DNA of 64,000 bases from Synechococcus sp. HK01-R. Lineage in GTDB: Bacteria > Cyanobacteriota > Cyanobacteriia > PCC-6307 > Cyanobiaceae. Below the pieces are notes generated by a model. The model did no database searches, was not told the origin of the DNA, and saw only the letters and a program-made list of their open reading frames with translations. The translations under genes and the position numbers were made by a program. Where the stretch lies: NCBI RefSeq assembly GCF_014217855.1, contig NZ_CP059059.1, positions 2,108,001 through 2,172,000 on the forward strand, read 5' to 3'. Below, piece after piece: positions 41,218 to 49,861 of this stretch. Each line of letters begins with the position of its first letter. Position 1 is the first letter of the stretch.

Positions 41218-41465
41218 AAGCAATCACTTTTAATGCCTTCACCACAACGATGATGGGATGGATCTCCATCTCATTCGCCCTCGTCGCTGCTTTCGTTGTC
41301 CATCCCATGGCCAGCCATGCTCACAGCAAAGGCATCTACCAATCCAAAGCTGACGCGCAACAACGTGCCAGTGAGATTGGTTGCAATACGCTGCATCAGA
41401 ACAACGGAAAGTGGATGCCCTGCGCAGATGAGCGTAAACTCCACCGCCAACTTCGCAAGCAATGA
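41214..41465 (+). CDS. DUF3721 small exported protein
   Basis: An 83-residue DUF3721 protein with N-terminal signal/anchor (to about residue 36) and the hallmark GIYQSKADAQQRASEIGC ... NGKWMPC, with two Cys and several His. It begins with GTG overlapping the DUF305 stop by four bases. DUF3721 is often described as a metal-related family; the actual function is unknown. Confidence 0.85.
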   Translation: MKAITFNAFTTTMMGWISISFALVAAFVVHPMASHAHSKGIYQSKADAQQRASEIGCNTLHQNNGKWMPCADERKLHRQLRKQ

Positions 41466-41731
41466 ACCAACGACCGCTTTCACGGCGAGCACGCAAAGTT
41501 CACCGTTGGCTGGTTCCAATCGCCGCTGTTCCGTTGCTGATCACCGCAGGCACGGGATCTCTCTACAGCTTGCTCTTGGAGCAAGACATTGATGCCTTCT
41601 GGCTGCTGAAGATCCACACCGGGAATTTCGGTGTTCTGAATCTTCAGCCCGTCTACCCAATGCTCTTGGGTGGGCTCACCGTCATCGTCACAGTTTCGGG
41701 TGCAGCGATGCTGTTAAAACCATCGCGATGA
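41462..41731 (+). CDS. PepSY-associated membrane protein, 89 aa
   Basis: An 89-residue protein with two transmembrane helices (about residues 16-37 and 65-84) and the segment RKVHRWLVPIAAVPLL ... TGSLYSLL, typical of the start of PepSY-TM proteins, here minimal. ATGA overlap with the DUF3721 gene. Probably part of the metal cluster. Confidence 0.75.
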   Translation: MNQRPLSRRARKVHRWLVPIAAVPLLITAGTGSLYSLLLEQDIDAFWLLKIHTGNFGVLNLQPVYPMLLGGLTVIVTVSGAAMLLKPSR

Positions 41732-41744
41732 CCCCCGTTCCCCG

Positions 41745-41767
41745 AAGCGGTCTCCCTGAAACCGCTT
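41745..41767. terminator. Weak hairpin between the PepSY and DUF411 genes
   Basis: Seven-pair stem AAGCGGT/ACCGCTT with a nine-base loop spans the stop region of the convergent DUF411 gene. No clear T-tract, so termination strength is doubtful. Confidence 0.4.
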
Positions 41768-42299
41768 AATAACGCGCGAAGACGGAGGTTGTTCCGTCAT
41801 GGGCAATGGCAAGCACCTCGAAACGTTCAGCCTCGACGCCAGCCACCTCCATCCCGGGAGAACCCATTGGCATCCCTGGAACTGCCAGACCTCGGATATT
41901 GGGCCGTTCTGTCAAAAGACGCTGAATCGCAGAAGCGGGCACATGCCCTTCGATCACATACCCCTCCACAACCGCGGTATGGCAAGAAGCTTGTTGTGGG
42001 CTGATGCCACGCGCTTTCTTCACGGCATCCATGTCCTCGGTGACATGGTCCTCAATGCGGTATCCCGCTGAAACGATGTGGGATCCCCATGACGTACAGC
42101 AACCGCAACTCGCCGATCGATACACCGTCATCTGAGGCCCGGTCGCCCCACTGTTGACGGGCATCGCAGCATCCCCTTTCACATCACCATGCGCCTCAAG
42201 CGGTTGACTCGCTGAAAGCAGCGAGACGACTACAAAGGCTCCAACCAAGCTCTGTCGCACGGCAGCTGAACACAGATGCGCAAAACGCGAAGCGTTCAT
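41766..42299 (-). CDS. DUF411 exported metal-binding protein
   Basis: A 177-residue protein of the DUF411 family, recognised from YRSASCGCCTSWGSHI and SCHTAVVEGYVIEGHVPA. An N-terminal signal peptide (about residues 12-36) places it in the periplasm. DUF411 genes typically sit in copper/silver resistance loci and carry thiol-type metal ligands. The ATG at 42299 is chosen over a longer frame. It is convergent with the DUF305-DUF3721-PepSY chain, supporting one functional cluster. Confidence 0.88.
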   Translation of the reverse strand: MNASRFAHLCSAAVRQSLVGAFVVVSLLSASQPLEAHGDVKGDAAMPVNSGATGPQMTVYRSASCGCCTSWGSHIVSAGYRIEDHVTEDMDAVKKARGISPQQASCHTAVVEGYVIEGHVPASAIQRLLTERPNIRGLAVPGMPMGSPGMEVAGVEAERFEVLAIAHDGTTSVFARY

Positions 42300-42650
42300 G
42301 GATTCCTCAATGCAGCGAATTGAATCGACTCTCCGCATTATCGCGAGTTGCTCATAAACACACCCAGTTGCACAAAATTCCAGGGACAACTCGGGGACCA
42401 GCCCTTCAGACCTGTTCCAACAACTGGAAGCCAAGTGGCAGCAGCGGCCACCAGGGCCAGCGTTGATCGGCGCTAGTGACGGAACCAGATGGACTCACGG
42501 AAACGCCTACGGCCCTAACCACTCTTGCTTCGAGGCACAAATTACCTGGCGCGACTGGCCCACGGTGACCACGTCAAAGCCAAAGGGGCACCAGCCACCG
42601 CGGCCCAGTAGAGCGGCACGATTTCGTAACGCTATTAACACGAAAACGTG
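42300..42650. other. Intergenic region upstream of the DUF411 gene
   Basis: No convincing gene. A 63-codon open frame on the plus strand has no recognisable features and runs over the rsmE 3' end. The left part should contain the DUF411 promoter. A perfect seven-pair hairpin (42636-42653) with an AAAA loop spans the rsmE stop codon and may help end that transcript. Confidence 0.5.
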
Positions 42651-43367
42651 TTAGAAAGGCAGCGCTTGGGCAAGCGCCGCCGGCAGTGCCGTATCGACGC
42701 TGAGCGTTCGAACCCCGAGATGGACGCGCCTGGCGATCACCGTTTCCGCCAGATCTAGCTCGAAGGGCACAAACCCGCCTTCCGGACCAATCATCACCAC
42801 CGCAGGGTCAGAAGCCACCTGCGCCAGGGACTGAGGGGCCTCCTGATGGGCAATCCAGCAGGGCCTACCAGCGCAGAGATCCGCCAGTTGATCCTCCACG
42901 AAGGGGCGAAAGCGTTGATGCAAATGCACCGTTGGCGCCAGCGTGTCTTGGGATCGTTCCAGCCCCGCCTCGAGGGCCTCCTGGAGCTTGCCTGGATGCA
43001 GAAGCGGGGTCTGCCAGTAGCTCTTCTCCACCCTGGCGCTATTGATCAGGTGCAGGTTCGACACACCGAACTCCGCCACCGTGCGCAGGATGCGACGCAA
43101 CATCTTCGGGCGCGGCAATGCCAACACGACGTCGAAGCGATGGCGCGGTGGCGGTGGATCCGTCAGAGAGACATTCAGGCAGACCGACTGCCCATCCATC
43201 GACGTGATCCGGGCCTTCCCGCGCCATCCACCCAGCAAACCCACACGCACCTGATCGCCAACAGCGCCTTTGAGTTGCACCGACAGATGGTGAGCCCGGC
43301 GCCCCTCCAACCGCACCGTGGAAGGATCGATCCAGGGGTCGGAGGATCGCAGCAGGATGATGTTCAC
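42651..43367 (-). CDS. rsmE: 16S rRNA (uracil1498-N3)-methyltransferase
   Basis: SPOUT methyltransferase of 238 residues with the PUA-like N-terminus (HHLSVQLKGAVGDQVRV) and knotted domain motif IGPEGGFVPFELDLAE, then LGVRTLSVDTALPAALA (usual LRTETA is here LSVDTA). GTG at 43367 gives the standard N-terminus NIILLRSSD; the frame extends to 43421. It is divergent from the P-type ATPase gene. Confidence 0.88.
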   Translation of the reverse strand: MNIILLRSSDPWIDPSTVRLEGRRAHHLSVQLKGAVGDQVRVGLLGGWRGKARITSMDGQSVCLNVSLTDPPPPRHRFDVVLALPRPKMLRRILRTVAEFGVSNLHLINSARVEKSYWQTPLLHPGKLQEALEAGLERSQDTLAPTVHLHQRFRPFVEDQLADLCAGRPCWIAHQEAPQSLAQVASDPAVVMIGPEGGFVPFELDLAETVIARRVHLGVRTLSVDTALPAALAQALPF

Positions 43368-43466
43368 AGCGACATCGCCCGTTCTCGCCCTTGCCGTGAA
43401 CGACTGGGATCTCAATAGCATGGTGAAGTGCCATGCAGCCTTGGAAGGGCCCCGTGGAGCTCAGCG

Positions 43467-46136
43467 ATGCACCAGGCCCAAGCCCATGCCTTATCGAGCG
43501 AGGCGCTGATTCGCTCCTTAGGCAGTGATCAAGACTGTGGACTCTCGGAACTCGAAGCACGAGCCCGGCTGCTCTCCCACGGGGCCAACACCCTGCAGGT
43601 CCAATCAAGAACGCCAGCCTGGCGCCATTTCCTGCAGCAGTTCAACAGTCCACTGCTGATCACACTGCTGGCGGTGGCCCTCATGAAAATGCTCCTGGGG
43701 GAGGCAACCGATGCCCTGGTGATCAGCAGCGTCACCCTGATCAATGCCGTGATCGGCTTTGTGCAGGAAAGGAGGGCGGAGTCGGCGATCGCAGCCCTCG
43801 CGCAGGTGCTCCGCTCCGATGTGGAGGTCGTCCGCGACGGGTCCCTGCAGAACCTGCCGTCCGATCAGCTGGTGCCCGGTGATGTGATTCAGCTGGAGGC
43901 TGGACAACGGGTTCCTGCCGATCTGCGCTTGCTCACGCAGCGCAATCTCGAGGTGGATGAATCGATGCTCACCGGTGAATCGCTTCCGGTGCGTAAAGGC
44001 ACCGCAGCGGTGGCACCGGACACTCCCCTGGCCGAGCGTCGTCCAATCGCCTACGCAGGAACGCACGTGACGGCAGGGGAAGCCTGTGCCCTTGTGATTG
44101 CGACCGGTAATGACACGGAAGTGGGTCAGATCTCGAGCTCCCTGCAACAGCGCAGCCAGCTCACCACGCCGCTGACGCGGCAGTTCGTTCGCTTCAGCCA
44201 CACCCTGCTGAAGGCCGTGCTGGTGCTTGCCGCACTCACATTGATGGTGGGCCTTGGCCGGGGCAAGGGACTTGAAGAGATGGTCGACGGTGCCATCGCC
44301 CTGGCGGTGGGGGCGATCCCTGAGGAACTCCCCGCAATCGTAACGATCACCTTGGCGATTGGCGTGAAACGGATGGCGCGGCGACGGGCGATCATCCGCA
44401 AACTGCCGGCGGTGGAAACCCTGGGCAGCACCACCGTGATCTGCTCAGACAAAACAGGAACGCTCACCCAAAACCGCATGACGGTGAAGCACCTCTACGC
44501 CGGCGGAACACTGGTGGCACTCGAGGATCTCTGGCCCGGCAACGAACGCGGGAGCGCGGACCTGCACAACATGGCCCTGGAGGAGACGCTTGTGGCTGGA
44601 TTGCTGTGCAGCAATGCTCGGGTGGATGACGGCAACACCCTGGTCGGCGATCCCACAGAAACGGCTCTGCTGGCAGCCGCCCATTCCCTCGGCATGGATC
44701 AGGGCGCAGCAAGGACTCGCTATCCCCGCCGCGATGCAATCCCGTTTGAATCGGAACAACAATTCATGGCCACACTCCATGGCCGGGAGCGCATCCTTCT
44801 CAAAGGGTCGGTGGAGGCTGTGCTCGCCCGCTGCAGCCGACAGCTCAATACGGAAGGGCAGCCAGAAGCGCTGAATAGGGCCGCCATCGATCGGGCTGTG
44901 TCAACGATGGCGATGGCTGGTGAACGGGTGCTCGCCTTCGCCATCGGCAAAGCCGATCGATCGCAGCGGCAGCTCCGGCATCAGGACGTGATGGCCAACC
45001 TCGACTTCATTGGACTGCAGGGGATGCAAGATCCCCCACGCCCCGAGGCAATTCAGGCAGTGGCCACCTGCCGGGCGGCCGGCATCCGCGTGAAGCTGAT
45101 CACCGGCGACCACCGCGAAACCGCCGCCGCCATCGCCAGACAGATCGGCATCGGAAGCGGCGGTGACACCATCGACGGCAGGCAGTTAGCCGCCATGGAC
45201 GAGGCGACCATCGCGCGGGTGGTGCAGCGCGTCGATGTGTTCGCCCGGATCGCTCCAGCCCAGAAGCTGGCCCTGGTGGAAGCGCTGCAGAGCCATGGGG
45301 AGGTGGTGGCGATGACCGGTGATGGTGTGAACGATGCGCCAGCGCTCCGCCAGGCCGACATTGGAATCGCCATGGGAGCCGGAGGCACTGAAGTGGCCCG
45401 GGATGCCGCCGACATGCTGCTGACGGACGACAACTTCGCCACGATCGAGGCTGCCGTTGAGGAAGGTCGCACAGTCGCGCTGAATCTGCACAAGACCCTG
45501 GCCTTCGTGCTGCCGGTCAGTGGAGGGGCCTCGATGACCATCCTGTTGGGCGCGGCCCTTGGGACGGCGCTGCCCGTCACAGCGCTGCAGGTGCTCTGGT
45601 TGAACATGGTCTGCTCTCTGACCATGTCGATCGCCCTGGCCTTTGAACCCAGCTGTGCGGCGCTCATGAAGCAGCCCCCGCGTCCCCCAGGTCAGCCGTT
45701 ACTGAGCCAAGGGCTGATCCAACGGGTGTTGGTGGTCTCAGCGTTCAACTGGACGGTGGTGTTCGGACTGTTTCTGTGGAGCGAGCAACACCTCGGGGAT
45801 CTAGCGCTGGCGCGCACGATGGCGGTGCAGGGTCTGGTGCTCGCCCACCTGGTGTATCTGGTCTGCATTAGCCACTGGCGAGGCAGCCTTGGCCAGTGGC
45901 GAGGAAGCCTTGGCCGCTGGCGCCAGATCGCGATGGCGCCAGCGGTGCCCCTCGGGATCCTGGCCACCGTGGCCGTGCAAACCCTCTTCAGCCAGAGCTC
46001 CTGGATGAATCGATTCCTCGGCACCAGCCCGTTGTCGTTTGGGTCACTGATGATCTGCGCTCTACCGATGGTGCTGATGGTGCCGGTGGCATCACTGGCA
46101 GAACGTCTCGATCCCAGCGACGGCACGGCGTTTTGA
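43467..46136 (+). CDS. P2-type cation-transporting ATPase
   Basis: An 889-residue P-type ATPase. Phosphorylation site CSDKTGTLTQN (Asp about residue 329), actuator loop LTGESLPV, hinge TGDGVNDAPALRQADIG, and M4 motif IPEELPA. The overall pattern fits the PacL/Ca2+-type P2 subclass, though PEEL instead of PEGL leaves the ion uncertain. The start at 43467 puts the cation ATPase N-domain (ALSSEALIRSLG) at the N-terminus. A short tandem repeat codes for WRGSLGQWRGSLGRWR in the last third. Confidence 0.93.
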   Translation: MHQAQAHALSSEALIRSLGSDQDCGLSELEARARLLSHGANTLQVQSRTPAWRHFLQQFNSPLLITLLAVALMKMLLGEATDALVISSVTLINAVIGFVQERRAESAIAALAQVLRSDVEVVRDGSLQNLPSDQLVPGDVIQLEAGQRVPADLRLLTQRNLEVDESMLTGESLPVRKGTAAVAPDTPLAERRPIAYAGTHVTAGEACALVIATGNDTEVGQISSSLQQRSQLTTPLTRQFVRFSHTLLKAVLVLAALTLMVGLGRGKGLEEMVDGAIALAVGAIPEELPAIVTITLAIGVKRMARRRAIIRKLPAVETLGSTTVICSDKTGTLTQNRMTVKHLYAGGTLVALEDLWPGNERGSADLHNMALEETLVAGLLCSNARVDDGNTLVGDPTETALLAAAHSLGMDQGAARTRYPRRDAIPFESEQQFMATLHGRERILLKGSVEAVLARCSRQLNTEGQPEALNRAAIDRAVSTMAMAGERVLAFAIGKADRSQRQLRHQDVMANLDFIGLQGMQDPPRPEAIQAVATCRAAGIRVKLITGDHRETAAAIARQIGIGSGGDTIDGRQLAAMDEATIARVVQRVDVFARIAPAQKLALVEALQSHGEVVAMTGDGVNDAPALRQADIGIAMGAGGTEVARDAADMLLTDDNFATIEAAVEEGRTVALNLHKTLAFVLPVSGGASMTILLGAALGTALPVTALQVLWLNMVCSLTMSIALAFEPSCAALMKQPPRPPGQPLLSQGLIQRVLVVSAFNWTVVFGLFLWSEQHLGDLALARTMAVQGLVLAHLVYLVCISHWRGSLGQWRGSLGRWRQIAMAPAVPLGILATVAVQTLFSQSSWMNRFLGTSPLSFGSLMICALPMVLMVPVASLAERLDPSDGTAF
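45876..45920 (+). repeat. Short coding tandem repeat in the ATPase gene
   Basis: Two and a half copies of a degenerate unit give the protein segment WRGSLGQWRGSLGRWRQ in a loop between transmembrane helices. Likely a local duplication. Confidence 0.6.
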
Positions 46137-46234
46137 GTCGCCTCACCGTCGGATCTGCCGCAAGCCTGCACACCCCCTGAATCAAGCCGAACGGATCCCT
46201 AGGTTCCGCCTGACCCATGCCGCAGGTTGACCGC

Positions 46235-46969
46235 ATGTTCCGATCAGTGATCAGCACCTTGACGCTCAGCTTGAGCTTGGGCCTGAGCCTGCCTCTGGCC
46301 GCAGACGCCGGCGGATTTCGCACCGGCACCTATCAGACCAAGGATCACTCCAGCAGCAACCGCAGCATCACCTCCGGCATGGAGGAGATTCGCAGTGAGC
46401 GCAGCTACAGCAACAGCCTCAGCGGCAGCAGCCAAGTGGAGCATCTGGGAATGACCATCGCGGGGGATGGCTTCCAGTTGAGCCGACAGGGACAACAGTT
46501 GATCGAAAGCAGCGGAAGCAATGAACTGAGCCAGGGACTTTCGGCGGCTGGCCTCAGCCAGTCGGAGCTGATGAACTGGAGCAGCTCGGCTACCGCCTCC
46601 AGCAGCAGCAGCGTTGACCATGACCTGAAGCTGAAACTTCCCGGCATCGGCCTGCAGAGCCTGATCAGTGATCAGGGTCTACAGGCCATCGACAGCACAG
46701 CGGCTGGGCGCCAAAGCCTCTCTGGTGACGCGATCAGCCTGCAGTCCTCCGATATCGGATCAAGCTCATCGCTGGAGAGCCTGAACGATGGCCTGCAACT
46801 CAACCTCAACGGCAGCCTCGACATTCGAATGGAACGGGGCGGCCAAAACGGCGCTTACACCATGGAGGAATCGGGCCGGCAGCACTTGCATTCGCTGGAG
46901 CGCTTCACCGGTAGCAGCGTGTTCAGCTCGGAGCGCACGGGCCGCGGTGACCTCTTCGCATTCGACTGA
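46235..46969 (+). CDS. Exported Ser-rich protein of unknown function
   Basis: A 244-residue protein with a signal peptide (about residues 1-25, ending PLAADA) and a mature part dominated by Ser, Gly, Gln, Asn and Leu, lacking Cys. Repeated short motifs such as GLQSLIS, SLQSSDIGSSSS and LNDGLQLNLNGSLD suggest a beta-rich or repetitive fold. No family recognised. Its TGA shares a base with the ATG of the next exported gene (TGATG), so the pair is probably cotranslated. Confidence 0.7.
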   Translation: MFRSVISTLTLSLSLGLSLPLAADAGGFRTGTYQTKDHSSSNRSITSGMEEIRSERSYSNSLSGSSQVEHLGMTIAGDGFQLSRQGQQLIESSGSNELSQGLSAAGLSQSELMNWSSSATASSSSSVDHDLKLKLPGIGLQSLISDQGLQAIDSTAAGRQSLSGDAISLQSSDIGSSSSLESLNDGLQLNLNGSLDIRMERGGQNGAYTMEESGRQHLHSLERFTGSSVFSSERTGRGDLFAFD

Positions 46970-47640
46970 TGCAGTGGAGTCGAGACAACAGCGGATGGAG
47001 CCAACCAAAGGGTCTCATCGCGGCAGGTGCCTTAATCGCAGGGCTGCTGGGAGGGCTGGGAATCCAGCCTGGCCGGGTCCTCGCCCAACAGAGCGCCATG
47101 GACGCCGAGCAAAGCAACAACAACCAGGCGATCGCTACCCCGAACAACAACCAAACCAACCAATCGAGCAGCTTCAGCACGGGTGGTGATCTCATTCAGC
47201 AAAACATCAACCCAGCCATCGGCAAGCTGGGGGTGATGACCGTGGGCAAAGGAGGGATCAGTTGCGAATCATCGAGCGTGTATCTGCAGCTGGGCATCTA
47301 CCCTTACGACAATCAGTACTACGCCGTCTTTGACGACAACGTGCGCGACAAGGACTGGATGCCCCAGGGGGCCTTCGGTGTCTCGATTCCCTTTGGTCCC
47401 CAGGTCTCCAGCTGCGTGGAGGCGATCCGCCACCAAACCCGCCAGGTGACGGTCGCCACCGAAGCGGGGGTGCTGCGCCATTGCCTCAGCCTGAGGCCTG
47501 CAGTGCAGGAACTGCAGCTCGCGAAGCAACGGATTGCCCGAGCCTTTCCGATCCTGGCCGATGGCTGCCGTGAGATCTGGGGCCTTCCTCCCGATCCGTG
47601 GGAGTCTGAGGATCAAGCATCGGCTGTAAGTGGGTCCTGA
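46969..47640 (+). CDS. Exported Asn/Gln-rich protein of unknown function
   Basis: A 223-residue protein with a signal/anchor at residues 15-40, an Asn/Gln/Ser-rich linker, and a conserved-looking domain from about residue 80 (GVMTVGKGGISCESSSVYLQ, FGVSIPFGP) with four Cys. No family recognised. The last 155 bp overlap the 3' end of the convergent sigma-factor gene. A stop at 47638-47640 closes it. Confidence 0.7.
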   Translation: MQWSRDNSGWSQPKGLIAAGALIAGLLGGLGIQPGRVLAQQSAMDAEQSNNNQAIATPNNNQTNQSSSFSTGGDLIQQNINPAIGKLGVMTVGKGGISCESSSVYLQLGIYPYDNQYYAVFDDNVRDKDWMPQGAFGVSIPFGPQVSSCVEAIRHQTRQVTVATEAGVLRHCLSLRPAVQELQLAKQRIARAFPILADGCREIWGLPPDPWESEDQASAVSGS

Positions 47641-48442
47641 GCTTGCGCAGGGCGAGCCGCTCCAGGCGCTGCACCTGATAGCGACTCAGGCCCATCCCAT
47701 CAGCAACCTGACTAAGGCTAACCATGTCGCCATCCCCATAACGCAGCGCCAGGATCTGCTGCTCCCGGGCACTCAAACGCCCAATCACCTGGTACAGCCA
47801 CCCATAGTCATCATCCGGCTCCTGAAGCCGGCCATCCCAGACCGTCTCAAGCAGCGAACTACTGGGCTCAGTGGCATCGAGCCGTTGATCCAGCGAAGCG
47901 AGGCGCGAGAGTTGGAGTGCACGCAACACGAAGCGGAGCCGTTCCGGCTTTTCCTCTAATTCCGCTGCGATCGCCTCGATTGAGCCAGAGCGATCGGGGC
48001 CGGAGAGCAACGTATTCACCTTGAAGGCGAGCTGAAGCACGTTGGCGGGAATATGAATGGAGCTGTGCTGCTCATGGAGAAAGCGATTCAACGCCTCCTT
48101 CACCCACCAGAAGGCATAGGTGGAAAAGCGATAGCCACGGGCGGGGTCAAATTTCTGAGCAGCGCGGATCAGCCCAAGATTGCCCGCCTGAACGGCATCC
48201 ATCGGATCGATGCCCAACTGTTGAAGTCGGGAATGGGAACGCTTCACCACCGCCACCACAAGCCGCAGGTTGGCTGTGACCACCCGGGAGAGAGCCCGCT
48301 GCCCACTGCGAATGCGTCGAGCATCAGGGGCAGCGTCACGGCGCCAGGACTGGATCAATGTGCCCAGATGAATCTCCTCCGCAGTCGTCAGCAAGGGGGA
48401 GCCGGCGATCTGGCGCAGGTAATCCGTGAATGCATCGGCCAT
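47486..48442 (-). CDS. Alternative sigma-70 family factor
   Basis: A 318-residue group 2/3-type sigma factor. Region 2 contains LRLVVAVVKR ... GNLGLIRAAQKFDPARG and YRFSTYAFWWVKEALNRFL; region 4.2 contains LSQVADGMGLSRYQVQRLERLALRKL. The WWVKEALNRFLHEQ stretch diverges from the RpoD consensus, as in the type II factors of marine picocyanobacteria. About 60 residues past region 4.2 form a basic low-complexity tail overlapping the convergent exported-protein gene. Start at ATG 48442. Confidence 0.9.
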   Translation of the reverse strand: MADAFTDYLRQIAGSPLLTTAEEIHLGTLIQSWRRDAAPDARRIRSGQRALSRVVTANLRLVVAVVKRSHSRLQQLGIDPMDAVQAGNLGLIRAAQKFDPARGYRFSTYAFWWVKEALNRFLHEQHSSIHIPANVLQLAFKVNTLLSGPDRSGSIEAIAAELEEKPERLRFVLRALQLSRLASLDQRLDATEPSSSLLETVWDGRLQEPDDDYGWLYQVIGRLSAREQQILALRYGDGDMVSLSQVADGMGLSRYQVQRLERLALRKLRTHLQPMLDPQTPTDREEGPRSHGSHRPGSERLGQSVASRAAVPALQASG

Positions 48443-48598
48443 CAGAGCCACCAGCAGGGACTGCAACAGGTTCTGATTGCGGGAGCGAGACGTCCATGCA
48501 CTTTCGCGACACCGGAGCGGTGATGCCTCAGATCACCAGCAGGCGGGGATTCCAACCAGGCCAGCAACACAGGATCAGGCGAGTGAACCAAGCCAGCC

Positions 48599-49123
48599 AT
48601 GAGAGAGCCTTCCAGCGGCCCTGATGTGCACACCAGCAGCCCAGGCCATCGCATCCGCCAGTCAGGCATGGGGCAGCGAGGGCGGCTGGACCCCTTTGTG
48701 GAGACCCGCAAACCCAAAGAACACAGCTGCTGCCCCCACTGCGGAGCCACCGTCCACCAGGGACGCTGGAGCTGGCATCAGGCCTTGGAGCGTGCAGCCG
48801 CCCTGACCTGTCCAGCCTGCCGACGCATTGCCGAACGCCTACCGGCCGGGGAACTCAAGCTCAGCGGCCCCTTCCTCGCCGAACACCATGACGAGGTGAT
48901 GCAGCTGCTGCTGCACAACGAGCAGCGCTATCGCTCGGAACACCCTCTCGAACGCCTGATGTGGATCGAGAGCAATGACCTCAGCGGAGCCACCGTGATT
49001 GCCTTCAGCGGCCACCACATCACCCGGGGTCTGGCTCAGCGGCTTCAGGATGCCTACGGCGGTTGCCTTAGCGGCGACAACGTCCCTCCCGGCAGCATGC
49101 TGCAGCTTCACTGGCACCGTTGA
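48599..49123 (+). CDS. BCAM0308-family zinc-ribbon-like protein
   Basis: A 174-residue protein with CPHCGATVHQGRWSWH and CPACRRIAERLPAGEL, two CxxC pairs that probably bind zinc, followed by DEVMQLLLHNEQRYRSEHPLERLMWI. The pattern fits the BCAM0308 family, of unknown function and often associated with stress genes. ATG at 48668 is an alternative start that omits a low-complexity leader. Confidence 0.8.
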   Translation: MREPSSGPDVHTSSPGHRIRQSGMGQRGRLDPFVETRKPKEHSCCPHCGATVHQGRWSWHQALERAAALTCPACRRIAERLPAGELKLSGPFLAEHHDEVMQLLLHNEQRYRSEHPLERLMWIESNDLSGATVIAFSGHHITRGLAQRLQDAYGGCLSGDNVPPGSMLQLHWHR

Positions 49124-49221
49124 GCAGGGCGCAGTGGCCTGCATGGCAGCGCGGCAAAGGCTGGGCAGATCCGTAGAACTGGCTGGAATCAGCAGAAGCT
49201 TTGGCTTGGCTGAGCGAGTGA

Positions 49222-49545
49222 ATGCATCCCGCCATGACCCACCCGCACTGCCAGACCTGCAGCTTCTGGGACCAGGCCCACGGGCTGGAGCGAACCAGCC
49301 TCGGCGCCATCGCCCCATGCACCCGTCACGCCCCCAGACACTTCCACCTGGAGACGATTGCGCTGACGGGCTCACCTCCCGACCTTCAGGCCTTTCTCAA
49401 TCACGACAACAGCATCGATGACCTGCAGATTCCGATGGCGATCTGGCCCTACACCAGTCGCAACCAGATGTGCGGTGACTACAAGCCCTGCGACCTGGAA
49501 GAAGGGGTGAGGCGACACCGCATGCAATCCGCCCCGCTGCTCTAA
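49222..49545 (+). CDS. Hypothetical Cys-rich protein, 107 aa
   Basis: Contains CQTCSFWDQ, CTRHAP and QMCGDYKPCD, that is five Cys in pairs, a pattern that suggests a metal- or cluster-binding protein. A short Arg-rich end follows. No family name recognised with confidence. It lies in a plus-strand run between the BCAM0308 and DUF3175 genes. Confidence 0.65.
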   Translation: MHPAMTHPHCQTCSFWDQAHGLERTSLGAIAPCTRHAPRHFHLETIALTGSPPDLQAFLNHDNSIDDLQIPMAIWPYTSRNQMCGDYKPCDLEEGVRRHRMQSAPLL

Positions 49546-49552
49546 AACAAGC

Positions 49553-49861
49553 GTGCAACACGACACAAGACACGACTGGGCCGCGGAGGTGAACCGCCGC
49601 CCACCAGTGCTAGATCTCGAACCAGGCCTCTTTACCTGGAAGCAGCCGGAGCGGATCGCCGCCTCGCTACTGCGCTCGGCCCAACAAAGTCGCGCGCGGA
49701 AGCGCAGTGTGTATGGCAGTGCCATGGCCATGCTCTGCCTCTACATCAACCGAGCGGGCCGCAAGCTCCCGTCCGGTCAACGCCTGGTGCTCAACCAGGC
49801 GAAGCACTGCCTAAGGGAGCAGTCCGGTCGCCTGGCGCACCTTGACTTCGTAGAAGGTTGA
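49553..49861 (+). CDS. DUF3175 protein, 102 aa
   Basis: Matches the DUF3175 family: LDLEPGLFTWKQPERIAASL, RSVYGSAMAMLCLYINRAGR and LVLNQAKHCLREQ. Small, basic, of unknown function and widespread in soil and marine bacteria. The start is GTG at 49553, 7 bp after the previous gene. Its last 71 bp overlap the convergent phosphoribosyltransferase gene. Confidence 0.8.
   Translation: MQHDTRHDWAAEVNRRPPVLDLEPGLFTWKQPERIAASLLRSAQQSRARKRSVYGSAMAMLCLYINRAGRKLPSGQRLVLNQAKHCLREQSGRLAHLDFVEG

Noticed and set aside
42463-42654. A 63-residue plus-strand open frame between the DUF411 gene and rsmE
   Set aside because: Composition is unlike a protein, no similarity recognised, and it runs over the rsmE stop and hairpin.
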